Notes: generated by a model from the letters alone, not told the origin. A stretch of DNA of 64,000 nt from Dendrobium chrysotoxum (GCA_019925795.1 CM034301.1:51671783-51735782); one strand, 5' to 3'; positions 10,075-22,799 are shown, numbered from the stretch's first letter. Translations and numbers: made by a program.

Positions 10075-10795
10075 ATGGCTGCGAAAATGTCTCGCAGAGC
10101 TCCTGACGATGATCGTAGCTTGGATGCCATGTGGGCAGCTAAGCTAGCATCACTCGACAACTGAATGAATTGAGGGCAGACTTCTTCTACATCTCCACTG
10201 AACTACGCAATAAGATGCTGGATCTCAAGGCATCAGTTAGCACCGTTCCGGGATTGGGACAACCATAGCAGGCACCCATGCCGGCGCCGAGAGTTCCACA
10301 AGGAAGGGCTGGACATCATAGAATACCTCGTCTAGTTTTTGTAGAAGTTACAGAATCAGACGAGGAAGTTAATTTTCCCCCACACCATGAACTTGCTGAA
10401 TCATGAGATGACCGCCAATTCCATTATTACGACCATCCTAGACCTCGTGGCTAGTATAGCGGCGACACCGGAGAGTTTCGGGTCAAATTGGATATTCCCT
10501 TCTTTGAAGGACAACTACACATTGAGGACTACCTCGATTGAGAGAGTGATGTTGAGGCCTTCTTCGAATACATGGAAATCAGTCCAGACAAGCAAGTTAA
10601 GTATGTAGCTTGTCGGCTGAAGGACGGTGCCAGCACGTGGTGGCTACAGCTATTGCAAATGCGTCCTAGAGAGGGCAGAGGGCTAATCCGCATCTGGTTT
10701 CGAATGAAATAGATACTCCAAGGTCATTTTTTACCAACTAACTACGAGCTAATGTTGTATCTCCAATATCAACACTGCTCCCAGGGCCAGCGCTT
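10075..10795 (+). pseudogene. element A gag, 5' part
   Basis: The start is ATG at 10075 (MAAKMSRRAPDDDRSLDAMW). Frame changes follow, then the retrotransposon-gag core: FRVKLDIPFFEGQLHIEDYL-type residues, DWE.DVEAFFEYMEISPDKQ, VKYVACRLKDGASTWWLQL and a block ending near CSQGQRLV. At least three stops or frameshifts are present. The reading is cut exactly at 10795-10800 by the solo LTR and resumes at 16276 with residues that continue the same gag motif (EYT.EFNRL..HNNLQESKNQL), so the LTR inserted within gag. Confidence 0.8.
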
Positions 10796-10800
10796 GGTAA

Positions 10801-13800
10801 TGTTGACCTTATTTTCACCCAGGTCTGGGTCCAAGGAGTTGGTCAAATTGACCAAGCCAGGCACCAAGGCCCCTCCACTTGGGTTCAGTGGGTCAAACCT
10901 GACCTATTGGGCCCAGTCCCATGCCCTAGGTCAACCCGGTTGACCCAATTGACCCAAATACCCCTATTTGATTTCAAATTATTTTCAAAGCTTCTTTAAC
11001 TCAATCCTCTCTCCCCTTGGGTCTATTTAACCTGTGATTTATGAAGGACAAATAAGCGTGGACAGTCTACAAGTGCAACAAGCCCAAGATCTCCTGAATC
11101 CATCGTTTGGATTAGGTATAATCTCAAACCCTAGTCTAGAACACCTAGATCTAATTAGTTCCTTGCATAGTGCGTTTTAAAACGCGATTCTTACCCCACA
11201 TGAATGATGTTCATGCATGCTTCATAAGTTTAAAATTTCATTAGATTTCATCGTGTATTTTGCAAGAACGAGATGAAAAACCTTCTTTAGGGTTAGTTCG
11301 TAACGTACTTGTGGCATACATTTTCTGGGCCGTCGATCTCGCAATCAACGGCCCAGATCAAGCCGCTCTGCAGTTCGGATCAACCGCATAATTTGATCCC
11401 ACGGTCCCGTACTCTGTCAAGCGAGATCAAAGACGTTGATTTCATACCACTGATTTTCGTGCCGTGGCAATAATTGCCTATGATTGCGCGGCGGCACAAT
11501 CATTGACAATGATTGCCAAACTGCGTCTGCGTTTTGAATTCGCCAATCCAAACCCGCCAGGTGTCATCCAGCCGCCGTTTTAATTTAAAATTAATTTTAT
11601 AATTATTTTTAAATCCTTTTTAATTTAGAATACTTTAAATAATTGTTTAAAATTATTTTAAAATTCAAAAAATACAAATTATATATCAAAATTTTTAGAA
11701 TTTTATTTCCTTTAATTTAAAATTAAAATTACTTTTAAATATATTATATATTTTAAAATCATTTAAATAGCCTTTATTTTATTTATTTTATTTAATATTT
11801 AAATTAATATTATATTAAATATTTTATAAAAATTAAATATGCTATGTTAATATGCCTTAAATAAGTAAATGATTATTTTGAGATATCTTAATTTGAAATT
11901 AGATTAATTTAAGGTATTATATATATATATATATATATATTTCAATAAATTCTAATTATTTAAAGTCTTAAATATTTTATTAACATTAATACTTATTAAT
12001 TACTTTTAGATAAAAACAAAAATATGAATGATAATATATATATACTTTATTTTAAAGATTAGAGATTATTTTTAGTTATTTAATTTTAAAATTAAGTTTA
12101 ATAATTATTATTTTGAGTAATTTTTAATTAATTAAATGATTAAACACTTAATTAATAATTAATTAAAATAAAACTTGAATATTTTCTCAAATCACATAAA
12201 AATTATTTTAAAACATCAGATAACTTTTAATATTTAATTTAATTTAATTTAATAATCATTTTTTAAATATTAATTTTTAAAAATTATTTTGAAATACCTT
12301 TTAAATACATTAAACTTTGAAAATCCATAATAAATACATTTTTAGAAAATTAAGTACTTTAATTTAAAATTACTTTCAGATATTGAAAACCTATTTTTTT
12401 GAATTATTTGTTTATTGTTTAATTTTTTTCACTACTTAAATATTATTTAATTAGATATTGTACTAAGTATTTTCAAATTAAAAATTATTTTGAAATTATT
12501 TTCAAACCTTCTTGGGTGACCAGTGGATCTCTCATGCATATGTACATTGAAATATTTTTTTATTATATTATTTTTAAACTTATATACTTATATATATATA
12601 TATATGTATTTTAATTATTTTAAAATTATATGTATATTTAAATTCTTTAACTTTGAGAGATCCTCCTATAAAATTTTAAACATGGATGGAGCATATGAGT
12701 AGCATTCATGGGGGGAGGATTAGTGGATGATTGGGCTCCAATCATTCACTAATCACTTCACTAATCTCATTTAATTATTATTTAATTATCCTTTATATGC
12801 ATAGGATGCACGAGCACTTAGTCTAGGCTCTCCTAGTTCTAGGGATATGATGTGCTATGGTTTGTTGCATTTCCCTTTATGTTACCCCAATGGTTAGTCA
12901 AAACACTTAATTTAAACATATCTAACCTAGTGACACCCTGAGGATAATACTTAAAGACTCATCTAGCAGACTTAAAAAAATTTTAAGAGCTAGGATACAC
13001 CTTCGAATGACTTAAGACTTAAAACACTTAAATATAGTGACATCCTAAACCCCTTGGAATTTTCTAGGAATTTTTAGGGCCCTTTAAAACTCTTAATTAA
13101 TAAATTCTAATTTAACCCCTTAATTAAGACCCGATAAATCCATAAATTACCCATAATATATCAAACTCTTTATAATTTAGAGTTTAAGCCCCTTAATTGG
13201 ATTTCTGTTTAAGCCCTAATTTAATTTTGATTAAAAATTACCCTTTTAATTAAATTAAATAATTAAAAAATTATTAAATTTTTTAAAATTTCCCAAAATA
13301 CTTGGGAACTCTTCCTTGGGTCATTCCTAGCCTTTGGAGGTGATTCCAAGAGGTTTGGAGTTGATTTGGATCAAAATCTTTAAAATAACCCTTAATTAAA
13401 TAATTTTAATAATTCATTAATTGCCCGAACTTTGAAAAATCATAACTTTGTGTAAAAAACTTCAAATTCAGCAAACTCAAAGTCTAATTACTCCTTGTAA
13501 GATCTAATATTTAGTAAAAATACTAGAACCCCAAAACCTAGCCTATATCTAAAAGTCACCTTTTGGACCATTTTAACTTAGCGGATAGGATGACCCTAGA
13601 ACTGCTAAAATATGCTAATCCAACTTAACTTCAGAAAAACATTATCCTAAGTATTAAAATCAACCAACCAACTAAATTGATTTAATAAAATTGGTTACTA
13701 CTGGGTAATATAGGCCTACGAGGCTATTAAGTTAGCCTCAATGAGAATGAAATAAACCTCACGACCTCAGTGAGCAACAAAGGTAGTAATCAACTGAATA

Positions 13801-16270
13801 TTGAAAATAAAATTTTTAAAATCCACTTTAAAATATATATACTTAAATCAAAATTTCTCTTTTTGACCTTTAACTAACTAGATCATAAGCAACTTTAACT
13901 AAATCATCCTACATAAGATATATCCAAACCACACAGCCTTTTACACATACATAAAATTGTTTGCTAGGACAACCAACTTTAGACCTAGGCTAGGCTGGTG
14001 TTTACTTTACTATTGTGTACCAGATTTTTTGAGATTTTATTGCATGCTATGATTAAAAATTGATTGATATATTTTTTTACTTTTAGTGTACTCTGTGAAT
14101 TGATTTGATGGGTGATAGGTTACCCATATATTAGGAAAGATTTTTTTATACTAACAAGGTTCTCTGCAGGTGGCCATGCTCATGCAGCGCTAATAAAGGG
14201 GGGCTAAAAATTTATAAATAAATTATATAAATGCTTGCTACAGGTGCTTCAATCGCTGAGCCCCCCCAAAATAAATGAGGGCTAAAAAAGAAGTAAATCA
14301 TATATATAACTGCTATAGGTGCTTCAGCCGCTTAGCCCTCAAATGAATAAGAGCATGGACAAGTGTGGCTGATTTGAGTATTTTAAATTTCATATATAAC
14401 TGCTTGGGGTTTATTTAATATTTAATTATTTAGGATAACCCTACAGGAGAGTCTAGATTTTTTTTTTACGATGTAATATAATTTATTAATTATTAAGAGT
14501 TGTGAAAGTGTATGTTTGAGTTAGGATACACAAATTCAAAGGTTGGATTCCAAAGTGGAAAGAATACCCCTTAGGGGGATAGTCCTTTTCCATTTGGAGG
14601 TCTAAATTTAGATCATTTTACTACCCAAAGTGAAAAGAATAACCTCCCCTTCGGGGAAAGAGTTTTCTTTTCCATTTTGGGGTATCCAGCTATGACAGAT
14701 CTAAGGAGTCTAAAGAAGAGAAGACCAGGGAGTTGAAGATAAAGAGTATCTCACTCAAAGTCATTTACATTAGTGCTAGGATTAGAATCCGGGTTATTGT
14801 TAGTGGTGCCTGGCCACTTTACTTTTTTGCAGACCCTGAGTTGTAATAAAAGGATAGTTGGCCTTTGGATATTTATTTGATTAATTTGATTATTTAATGT
14901 GTTTGATTTAAATTGATTGTGATTAGATTTTACCTGCTTTTCTTAATTTTTTGGCAATTACATGTCATTCTTTTTTATTTAGCCTGGATCTGATCGGAGG
15001 CTCGTGAGGGTACGCCCAAAATTTTTCTACTCAAACTTAATTAAAAATTTTTAAGATAACATAGAAACTCTAATATTCTTAAGAAGTAAGCCCGGGACCA
15101 CCGGGAGTTTACATAGCATATTTTCTGCATTATTCTTTCCAGTTGTTAGGCACCTCCCCGCTTACGGGTTCTAGCATACCACCTGGCCTATGAGGGTGTT
15201 GATCTGTCAATGGGATTCTGTGCACTCTAGGATAAAATCTATTTCTAAGCCTGTTTAAAACTGCTTCATATACATTTCAAGCATTTAATCAAGTCGATCA
15301 GCATGTATTACATTAGAAATCAATTTAAAAGTGAGTCTAAAACTTTAATTATATTTGTCTTAGCATTTTTCACCCAACATAGGTCAAGGGACCATTTAGA
15401 AAAATTTCTAGATGTCAGTCCTAATTCTCAAAAATTTTAAATGTCCCTACCACTTTTTTCATAAAATGATTGGACTTATGGTTTTAAATCGATTAGGTGG
15501 TTAGCTGACTCTCCAATTCAGGCTATGGTAAGTCCAGGTTCTACACTGCATTAGCTAGGACACAGATGTTAGTATTATGTGTAGAATACTAAACCTACCT
15601 TAGATTTAGGGCTCAATGCCACTACTATCAATGTTCCATAGTATACCTCATTGGTGGGTAAATCCTCTATCCTTCAGAGGCTACAAATCCCATATATCTG
15701 TGTCACATGGATGATTCCACCTCTATCATTCTCTCCTTCTCTCTCGTATACTCTGAGTGCATAATTTTCTTTTTCTCCAGATTCTTTCATCATCTTAGTC
15801 CCTCTGGATGTTAGTGTAAGACGTATATATTAACTAAGACAAATTGAACATTTCTTTCCCTTTGAGTAGGAACTTCCTAGTCTCTTTCCTATGTGCCGAT
15901 CCCATCTGAGAGAATAATATAGGATCCTTAATCGAGAGTCTTCTTAGGCCCCGACTTAAGATATAATTAACCACGAGGGCTTACGCCCGTGGAAAACTGA
16001 ATTCCACATCAAATAAACCTCACTCGAGCTGATGTATTGAGTGGGAGAAATCCCGTGACTCTAATCAGGTCATGTATATTATTATCCATTAAGGTGCGTA
16101 GGTGAGAGCCACTATCCTCAATAGTTAATCATATGTATGATCTAATCTATCCTCTCATTAGCCGACTTGTAAAAAGCGCAAAGGTCTGCGATCATTTTAT
16201 CTTATGGGATAGTGCAATCGTATCCTTTGCAGTCTGTCCCTGTACGTCAACATCCTTTCAGAGGTCCATA
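10801..16270 (+). mobile_element. 5.47-kb solo LTR, Tat-like superfamily, TSD GGTAA
   Basis: It starts TGTTGACC and ends GGTCCATA. The pentamer GGTAA flanks it at 10796-10800 and 16271-16275. It aligns in segments along its whole length with the 26606-33212 LTR: same start; the words cagtctacaagtgcaac, ggtggccatgctcatgcag, gcttgggg, ccaaaggttggattcc and gcgattaggtggttagctg; and the same end (GGTCCACA there). It has no PBS, gag or second LTR, so it is a solo LTR left by LTR-LTR recombination. The interior 11580-12680 is extremely AT-rich. The terminal CA has become TA. It is clearly older and more diverged than the later copy. Confidence 0.9.
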
Positions 16271-16275
16271 GGTAA

Positions 16276-16735
16276 ATGAATACACTAAAGAATTCAACCG
16301 TTTGAGTGCTCATAACAACCTTCAAGAATCCAAGAATCAGCTTATTGCTCGATACATCGGTGGTTTGAAAAATCTAATGCAAGATAAACTCGAGCTTAAT
16401 TATATTTGGACCCTATCCTAGGCTGTGAATTTTGCCCTAAAGGCTAAGACACAGTTGCTGCATCACTCTCATAGTCACCCCTCCTGTGGAAACTATTCTG
16501 ATTCTTATGTTGATAACACCAAGGTCAATCAGCCTGCACCAAGACCTCCTTAGGTTTCCCGCACAGCCATAAGTAACCCTCCAATTCAGAATCCAGGCGT
16601 CACTGTGGAAACTAAAGGCCAACCCAAAGCACCTATCCTAGTGAAGGTGAACCCTTATAGTACGCCAAACACTCTCAAGTGCTTCAGGTGTTTCCAACCA
16701 GGACATAAGTCCATCGAGTGTTTGAATCGACAATG
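16276..16735 (+). pseudogene. element A gag, 3' part with zinc knuckle
   Basis: The gag reading resumes just after the solo LTR, through a RYIGGLKNLMQDKLELN-like block, to a CCHC knuckle at 16680-16721 (CFRCFQPGHKSIEC, spacing CX2CX4HX4C intact). This nucleic-acid-binding motif marks the nucleocapsid. A stop follows directly after the knuckle region. Confidence 0.8.
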
Positions 16736-17330
16736 AATTCAATTACTAGAAGGGGAAACTCATATTGCTAAAGGTGATCCTGTCTCTGCTGAACTAGAGT
16801 CTGATGTAGGTGTTGAAGATGTACACGGTGATGATGGAGATCCCCTTAATTCTCTGTGTTCTGCAAAATTTATTATTGGTACCTTGAACCCCAACTATTT
16901 CACAGTGAAATGCACTATTTAGGACTCATTGCACCATCAAGGGAAAGGTCTGTGAGGTATTGATTGACCATGGATGCACTGAGAATGTCATTTCGCAATC
17001 AGTAGTTCAAACTTTGCAATTGAAGACCACAAGTAATCCACATCCTTACAAGGTCAGCTGGATTAAAAAAGGGTATGGAAGTAGTAGTGACTGATATGTG
17101 TCGTGTCACCTTTTCAATTGGTAATCATTACGTTTGTGAGATTCTTTGTGACGTAATCAATATGGACATCTACCACCTTATCTTGGGTTGAACATGGCAA
17201 TATGAGATGGATGTAGTTTATAATTGTAGACAAATGTCTACACTTAAATTGGAAGGGGAAGAAGCTCAGGCTGCTTCAGCAGGTCTCTGTTTCAACCAAT
17301 CTTGGTAAAAATCCAAATGCAACTTATGTC
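16736..17330 (+). pseudogene. element A protease region
   Basis: An aspartic-protease block is seen as KVCEVLIDHGCTENVIS. The catalytic D-S/T-G is read as D-H-G, and several stops and frameshifts follow (near 16921, 17092 and 17190). Downstream words MCRVTFSIGNHYVCEILCD match the usual region after the protease flap. It is not functional. Confidence 0.65.
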
Positions 17331-17447
17331 ACTTCTGGAAAACTTCTCATGCAATCTCAGCAAGACATCAAATCTATGATAGCACTAGTGGTATCCGAAA
17401 ACCAAAGGGAAGCAACAGCTACTTCTCACCACGCACAAGTTTAAGAG

Positions 17448-18233
17448 TTGTTAGACAAATTTGGGGATGTCCTACCACCTGATCTGCCCTTAATACTCCC
17501 GCACCTACGTGCCTTGCTGCATCAAATTGAGTTTATTCCTGGTGCCACACATCCCAATCTCCCATATTATCGTATGAGTCCCAAGGAGTATTCGATCTTA
17601 CAAGGTATTATTGAAGAATTGCTCAACAAACAACTAATCTAGCATAGCTTAAGCCCTTGTGTCATGCCCGCATTCATAGTCCCAAAGAAGAATGGCCAAT
17701 GGCGTATGTGCATTGACAGCATAGCCATCAATAAAATCACTGTGAAGTATAGATTCCATGTTCCCAATATTTCTGACTAGTTATATCGATTGACAGGAGC
17801 TGTCGTCTTCTCAAAATTGGATCTACGGAGCAGTTATCACTAGATCTGCATATGTCCTGGAGTGAATGGAAGACTACATTTAAGACTCGTGATGGCTTAT
17901 ACGAGTGAAAGGTAATAATGCCCTTTGGGATTTGCAATGCACCTTCTTCATTTATGCGGTTGATGCAATGACATCCTTATCTTTAGTGCTAATTTTTCAG
18001 ATCACATTGCCCATCTTACCGAAATCTTGCAAACACTTCAGCAACATAAACTCTACCTAAATTTGTCTAAGTGTGAATTTACCCCATCTAATGTACACTT
18101 CTTAGATTATATCCTCTCTGTTAATGGTGTTGAAGTTGATCCTAGAAAGGTTAAAGCCATACAAGATTGGCCCACACCACAGTCCTTGTTCGACATAAGA
18201 AGTTTTCACGATTTGGTGAACTTCTACAAGTAA
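17448..18233 (+). pseudogene. element A reverse transcriptase, catalytic core deleted
   Basis: Blocks in order: an entry segment with DVLPPDLPLILPHLR, IEFIPGATHPNLPYYRMSP and IEELLNKQLI; then VPKKNGQWRMCIDS; INKITVKYRFHVPN; VFSKLDLRSSYH; MPFGICNAPSSFMRLMQ. A deletion near 17965-17980 then joins the last block directly to DDILIFSANFSDH, removing the first half of the Y-x-D-D catalytic motif and about 15-20 codons before it. The C-terminal part LYLNLSKCEFTPSNVHFLDY and VDPRKVKAIQDWPTP is intact. Stops are scattered throughout. Confidence 0.82.
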
Positions 18234-18239
18234 TTCATT

Positions 18240-18760
18240 TGGTGTTTCAGTGTCTTAATGGCCACAATTATAGAGTGTTAGAAGGCCAGTAGCTTTAAGT
18301 GGACACCGACCCAACACAAAAGTTTTGACACCATCAAATCGGCATTGTGCTCAGCCCCTATTTTGGCATTATAAAATTTTGAGAAACCTTTTCATGTAGA
18401 CACCGATGTTTCATCGGTTGGGATAGGCGCTGTTCTCTCGCAAGAATCCAAACTTGTTGAGCTTTTCAGTGAAAAATTGAGCCCGACATGATAGAAATGG
18501 TCTACCTATGAACAAGAGATGTATGCAGTCATTCGGGCCTTGAAACAGTGGGAGCATTACTTTCTTCATCATGATTTTATGTTATGTAGTGACAACCATG
18601 CTCTTCAGTACATCAACAGTTAAAAAATATAAGTCGTATGCATGCTCGTTGGATTATTTTTCTTTAAAATTTTACTTTTGTTTTGCAGCACAAGGCAGGA
18701 AAACTCAACAGGGTGGCTGATGATCTTAACCGACAAGCCACCTTGTTCGTTTGACTCCAA
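18240..18760 (+). pseudogene. element A RNase H
   Basis: Blocks resemble FKWTPTQHKSFDTIKSALCS, PFHVDTDVSSVGIGAVLSQ and STYEQEMYAVIRALKQWEHY, then HKAGKLNRVADDLNRQATL. The RNase H aspartates are recognisable but several stops and an AT substitution tract lie between. It ends shortly before the hAT insertion at 18893. Confidence 0.7.
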
Positions 18761-18892
18761 ACAAAAATGACTAGTCTTCAGGAGATGAAGACCCTATATG
18801 CTGCTGATGCAGATTTTGCTAGTTATTGGGAGCACTGTATAGCCGGCAAACTTTGTAGTGACTACAACATCTGCCATGGCTTCTTATTTAAG

Positions 18893-19648
18893 TAGGGGTG
18901 TCAAAAATTGACACGACCCAAAAACCCGACTCGAACCCGATCGAAATTTTTTGGGTTAGGGTCAACCAGAATTCGAAACAGTTCGGGTCCTGATTTTTAA
19001 CCAGTTTCAAATTCTGGGTTGGGTTTGGGTTGACTCGAAAACCCAAGAATGACCCAATTTTGACCCAGAATCATGTATTTCATGCTTATTTATGGAATTT
19101 GGCCGAACAAGCGCACAAAATGGAGAAAAATTCCTTCACAATGAGCAAACTCCTGTCGTTGCTTCCGATCAAAATGTTGTAACTTCCGATCCAATCGGAA
19201 GGGAATGTCGTCCAAGGAGCGAAGTTGAATAACAATGAAGGAGTCGGTGACTCCTGCAATCTCTACAGACTATAATAATGATGAAAAAGAGAAGATAACA
19301 AGTAAACCCTAAATGCCTTTAAGCGCACGAAATAGATAAAGTTACCTTCACAGCGAGTAAACTCCCATCATTGCTTCAGATCAAAATGTTGAAACTTCCG
19401 ATCTGATCGAAAGGGAACGTCATCCAAGGAGTGAAGTCGAATAACAACGAAGGAGACGACGACTCACGAACCCGGTTGGCACTTTATGGGTTGGGTTTAG
19501 GTCAACCTGAACATGATGCGGGTTGAGTTCGGGTCCAAAAAATTATCCTGTTTTTAAAAATGGGTCAGGTTCGGGTTGGGTCGAATAGTGCCCGGTCAAT
19601 TTCGAGTTAGACCCGAACCCGACCCGTGACCCAAATTTGACAGCCCTA
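18893..19648. mobile_element. non-autonomous hAT element, 756 bp, TSD TATTTAAG
   Basis: The left end TAGGGGTGTCAAA and right end TTTGACAGCCCTA are inverted repeats with one mismatch. The octamer TATTTAAG flanks both sides (18885-18892 and 19649-19656), the hAT hallmark. Subterminal zones are packed with CGGGT/ACCCG words on both ends, likely transposase-binding sites. The middle holds two direct repeats of about 145 bp starting at 19111 and 19323 (gcgcac...cttccgatc...ccaaggag.gaagt). It has no transposase. It interrupts element A between RNase H and integrase; removing it with one TSD copy rejoins the pol reading. Confidence 0.92.
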
Positions 19649-19656
19649 TATTTAAG

Positions 19657-20804
19657 GCAAGGAAAACTGTTTGTGCATCCCCAACTCTTCTTGGTGTCAG
19701 CATCTTATCAAAGAAGCTCATTATAGAGACTTAGCTGTTCACGTTGGACGCGACAAGACCCTTACTCAACTTCAAATGCGATTCTACTGGCCTTATTTGT
19801 CCCGAGATGTGTCTCGGTTCATCGAAAGGAGTTCGATATATCAAACTTATAAAGGTACTACACAAAACACAGGTTTGCATATGCCTCTTCCCATTCTTGA
19901 CTCCATTTGGGAAGATCTCAACATTGATTTTGTTGTTGGCCTCCCACGAACTAAGAACGGAGTTGATTCTATCATGGTAGTTATGGATAGATTTTCCAAA
20001 ATGGCCCACTTTATTCCATGTAAAAAGACTTTGAGGATGTTCATGTCGCCCAGCTTTTCTTCAAGGAGATTATTCGTTTACATGGGCTCCCATACAATAT
20101 TACATATGACAGCGATGTTAAGTTCATCAGCCACTTTTGGAGGGAATTATGGAAGTGGCTTCACACCGAACTCAAACTTAGCTCCGCATATCACCCACAA
20201 ACTGATGGCTAGACTGAAGTAGTTAATCGCACCCTGGACAATATGTTGAGTTGCTTAGTCTAAGACCATCCTAAGAAATGGGAAGAGATATTGAGCCAGG
20301 CTGAGTTTTCTTTCAACTTGATGCCAAATAGGTCTACGGGCCATTGCCCTTTCAACATAGTGTACACTAAGATGCTGAACCATTTAATCGACGTTGCCAT
20401 CTTGCCCAAATGCCGCAGCATAGCAGCTGCACAAACAGCAAAACAAATCAAGAATATTGTTGAAGAAGTCCATAATAAGCTAAAGGAATCCAATTTAAAA
20501 CTACAAACGATTGGTTGATGCCCATAGGCACCCCAAAAATTTCAACCCCAGTGATCTGGTGATGCTTCGTATGCGCTGAGAGTGTTTTCCTGCAGGCACC
20601 TATACCAAGCTTAGCCCCAGAAAAGTCGGACCCTTGCTTGTCTTGTAGAAAATAAATGACAATGCCTACGTCATAGATCTGCAGGTCAGTATTCAAACCT
20701 CTTCCACCTTCAACGTGTTCGACATCCACCGCTATCATCCACCAGATGATGCTGATACTATATTAACCTCGCCGGAAGCAAGCTCTTCTGAAGACGGGGA
20801 GACT
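19657..20804 (+). pseudogene. element A integrase and C-terminal region
   Basis: The zinc domain has its His pair (HLIKEAH...HVGRDKTL) but the CxxC is read SSIY, so metal binding is lost. The catalytic core is recognisable: WEDLNIDFVVGLPRTKNG, VVMDRFSKMAHFIPCKKT, then DSDVKFISHFW, YHPQTDG and TEVVNRTL in changed frames, with a TAG where Gln is expected after YHPQTDG. The C-terminus includes GPLLVL.KINDNAYVIDL and STFNVFDIHRYHPPDDAD, then ends at GDGET-like residues before the PPT. No chromodomain was recognised after this block. Confidence 0.85.
20791..20803 (+). promoter_or_regulatory. polypurine tract of element A
   Basis: Purine-rich aagacggggagac lies directly before the TGATGAGG start of the 3' LTR. 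Confidence 0.7.
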
Positions 20805-20865
20805 TGATGAGGACTATCTTGTTCCGCATACCTAAGTCCTTAACCATTTCTTCCTATATTTGATG
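20805..20865 (+). mobile_element. truncated 3' LTR of element A
   Basis: TGATGAGGACTATCTTG matches the 5' LTR start. Then about 90 bp present in the 5' LTR are missing, and ccttaacc.tttcttcctat resumes before homology ends near 20860. The rest of the LTR and the right TSD are gone. Confidence 0.75.
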
Positions 20866-20869
20866 GTAT

Positions 20870-21750
20870 TGTTGTTGTAGTAAAGCATCTCTGCACCTGC
20901 GTTGGCAGTTGAGTTGTACTAATTTTAAATTATTAGAAGTGGGAATAGAAAATAAAGGAAAATATATAAAGTCAACAAATAATCAAAAGCCATACTTCAC
21001 ATTATTTAGATATAAAGCACTTGGAGCCATGCTCCAACCAAACATATGTAGAGCCATAGAATTTGACTTATCTGATACATTTATATAAATAGGTCGGTCA
21101 GATTATGAAGTTATGGTCGGCCAACTATCAACCACCACTTAATTGGCAACCATGTTGCATCTCATGGCTTCCATTAATAATGCCTTTCATTTATTTGTTA
21201 GCAAGTATGAATAATGCATCACATCATTCCACATTCATGTCTTCACACTTCACTATTGTAGCCCCATTTTGTATTGACTTGGATCCATGACGTATTAAAT
21301 TTCTTCATCTATTTGCATGCATGCATTCAAGTGTTGATATTTTGATCGGTTAATGAGAGATTACTACTAATGATGAAATTAAAATTTCAAGCGATTTTCA
21401 AAATTTAAGTAGTAAGAAATTTTTGAAATTTTTTATTCAATTTTTCAATCATAAAACTTCAGAACAAATAACAATATTAAAAGTTTTAACCATATATAAG
21501 TGCTAAATCATATTCCATGACTCACATTGGCATAATGATCAGGCTGGCCTAATTCACTATAACCAAACGATATGTTTCTTAATTTGAAATAAGATCAATA
21601 TTTCATTTTTTCATGTGATCAAAACAGACAATCATAATAACAACATCAAGATGTTATCTCACTACATGGATCCTTTTTTCTTCATTGTGTCATATTAAGA
21701 AATTAAATTCTTATTTAAACCTAATAAAAAAATATCATTTCTAATCCTTT
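20870..21750. other. no gene recognised; isolated TATA-like site
   Basis: AT-rich sequence without a recognisable frame. A TATATAAATA word at about 21082 could be a promoter remnant, but nothing downstream reads as a gene. Confidence 0.4.
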
Positions 21751-21754
21751 CTAA

Positions 21755-22795
21755 TCAAGTTGGGTGATGAAGGTCAGAGGGACCTTAATTGGGTGGTAGA
21801 GGCCAAAGGGAACAGTGTCGGGCAACGAAGGTCGGAGGGACCATTATTGATGGGTGACGAAGGTCAGATGAACCGTAATCGGTGGGCGACGGAGGTTGGA
21901 AGGACCGTTTTTAAGCGACAGAGGTCAGAGGGACTATTATTGGTGGGCGACGGAGGTTAGACGAACCGTAGTCGGCAGGTGATGGAGGTCATATGAACTA
22001 TAGTCAACAGACGATGGAGGTTCGAAGGATCATGGTCGGTGATGCGATGAATGTCCGACGTTGACGATTGGGCGAAGGTCTAACGACGATAGTTGGATGG
22101 AGGTCTAGCTGCAGCGGCCAGGTTGAGATCCGACGACGATGACTGGGTAGACATCCTGCAATGATTGGATAATGAAACTCCAGAGGCGGCGGCCGGGTGG
22201 CTAGAGTTCGTCGGTGGTGCTGCCTGTGTGGAGCTTCGAGATTCTTCAAGCCTTAGAGCTCTCTTGATATCTAGCCCAAGGTTCAAGCCTCCTCCTCTAA
22301 AGCCCTCTTAATGTAAAGAGTAAATGTCTATTTATAAATTTTGAGAGTCTGTAAATATAGAGAAGAACCTTGGCAAATTCAGAGTGCTCCATCGAACAAC
22401 TCATATTGATCACATCGATTATGGAGCATTCATTATGCATTTAACTGTCTTAATGATGTAAGAATTAAGAAATCTTAGGCTTGTTGGATTAGTCTCATCA
22501 AGCCGCTTGATTCGAGTATAAGCATGTCATATTTGTGTATCATTTGGTCTCTCATTTAATATTCTGAAGCTTTCAATTATATATCAAGTCATAGATTTGG
22601 GCCCATTTGGGCTCGGATTTGCCCGATTTTGGTGTCGTTGAGTTCATCTCATCGATACGTTCAATTTGACTATAAGTTTGCTTAAATTAGAATTTGGATG
22701 ATCCCAAATTTAATCTCGAAAGTTTCCCATTCAAATTTTTGATGACATATCAAGGTCTATCTTTATCTTTCTTAACATAAGTTAGAGCTAATACT
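21755..22795. repeat. minisatellite-bearing repeat cassette, copy 2
   Basis: Positions 21755-22200 carry the same ggtcagagggaccgt / cggtgggcgacggagg minisatellite as 4.3-4.9 kb and 60.7-61.4 kb. Positions 22290-22795 carry a tail recognisable also at 61480-61990: ctatttataa, a ttaactgtcttaatgat-like line, ttggatt...ctc.tc.agccgct.gatt and tataagcatgtca, followed by a diverged second repeat of that line near 22631-22675. The unique leader of copies 1 and 4 is absent here. Short minus-strand frames across the array are low-complexity artefacts. Confidence 0.65.
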
Positions 22796-22799
22796 CTAC

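Noticed and set aside
20865..20945. Continuation of the element A 3' LTR
   Set aside because: Homology with the 5' LTR stops near 20860; the following sequence does not align and no ATACA end is found.
22004..22286. Ser/Arg/Pro-rich minus-strand frames
   Set aside because: They are shadows of the minisatellite array and its flank.
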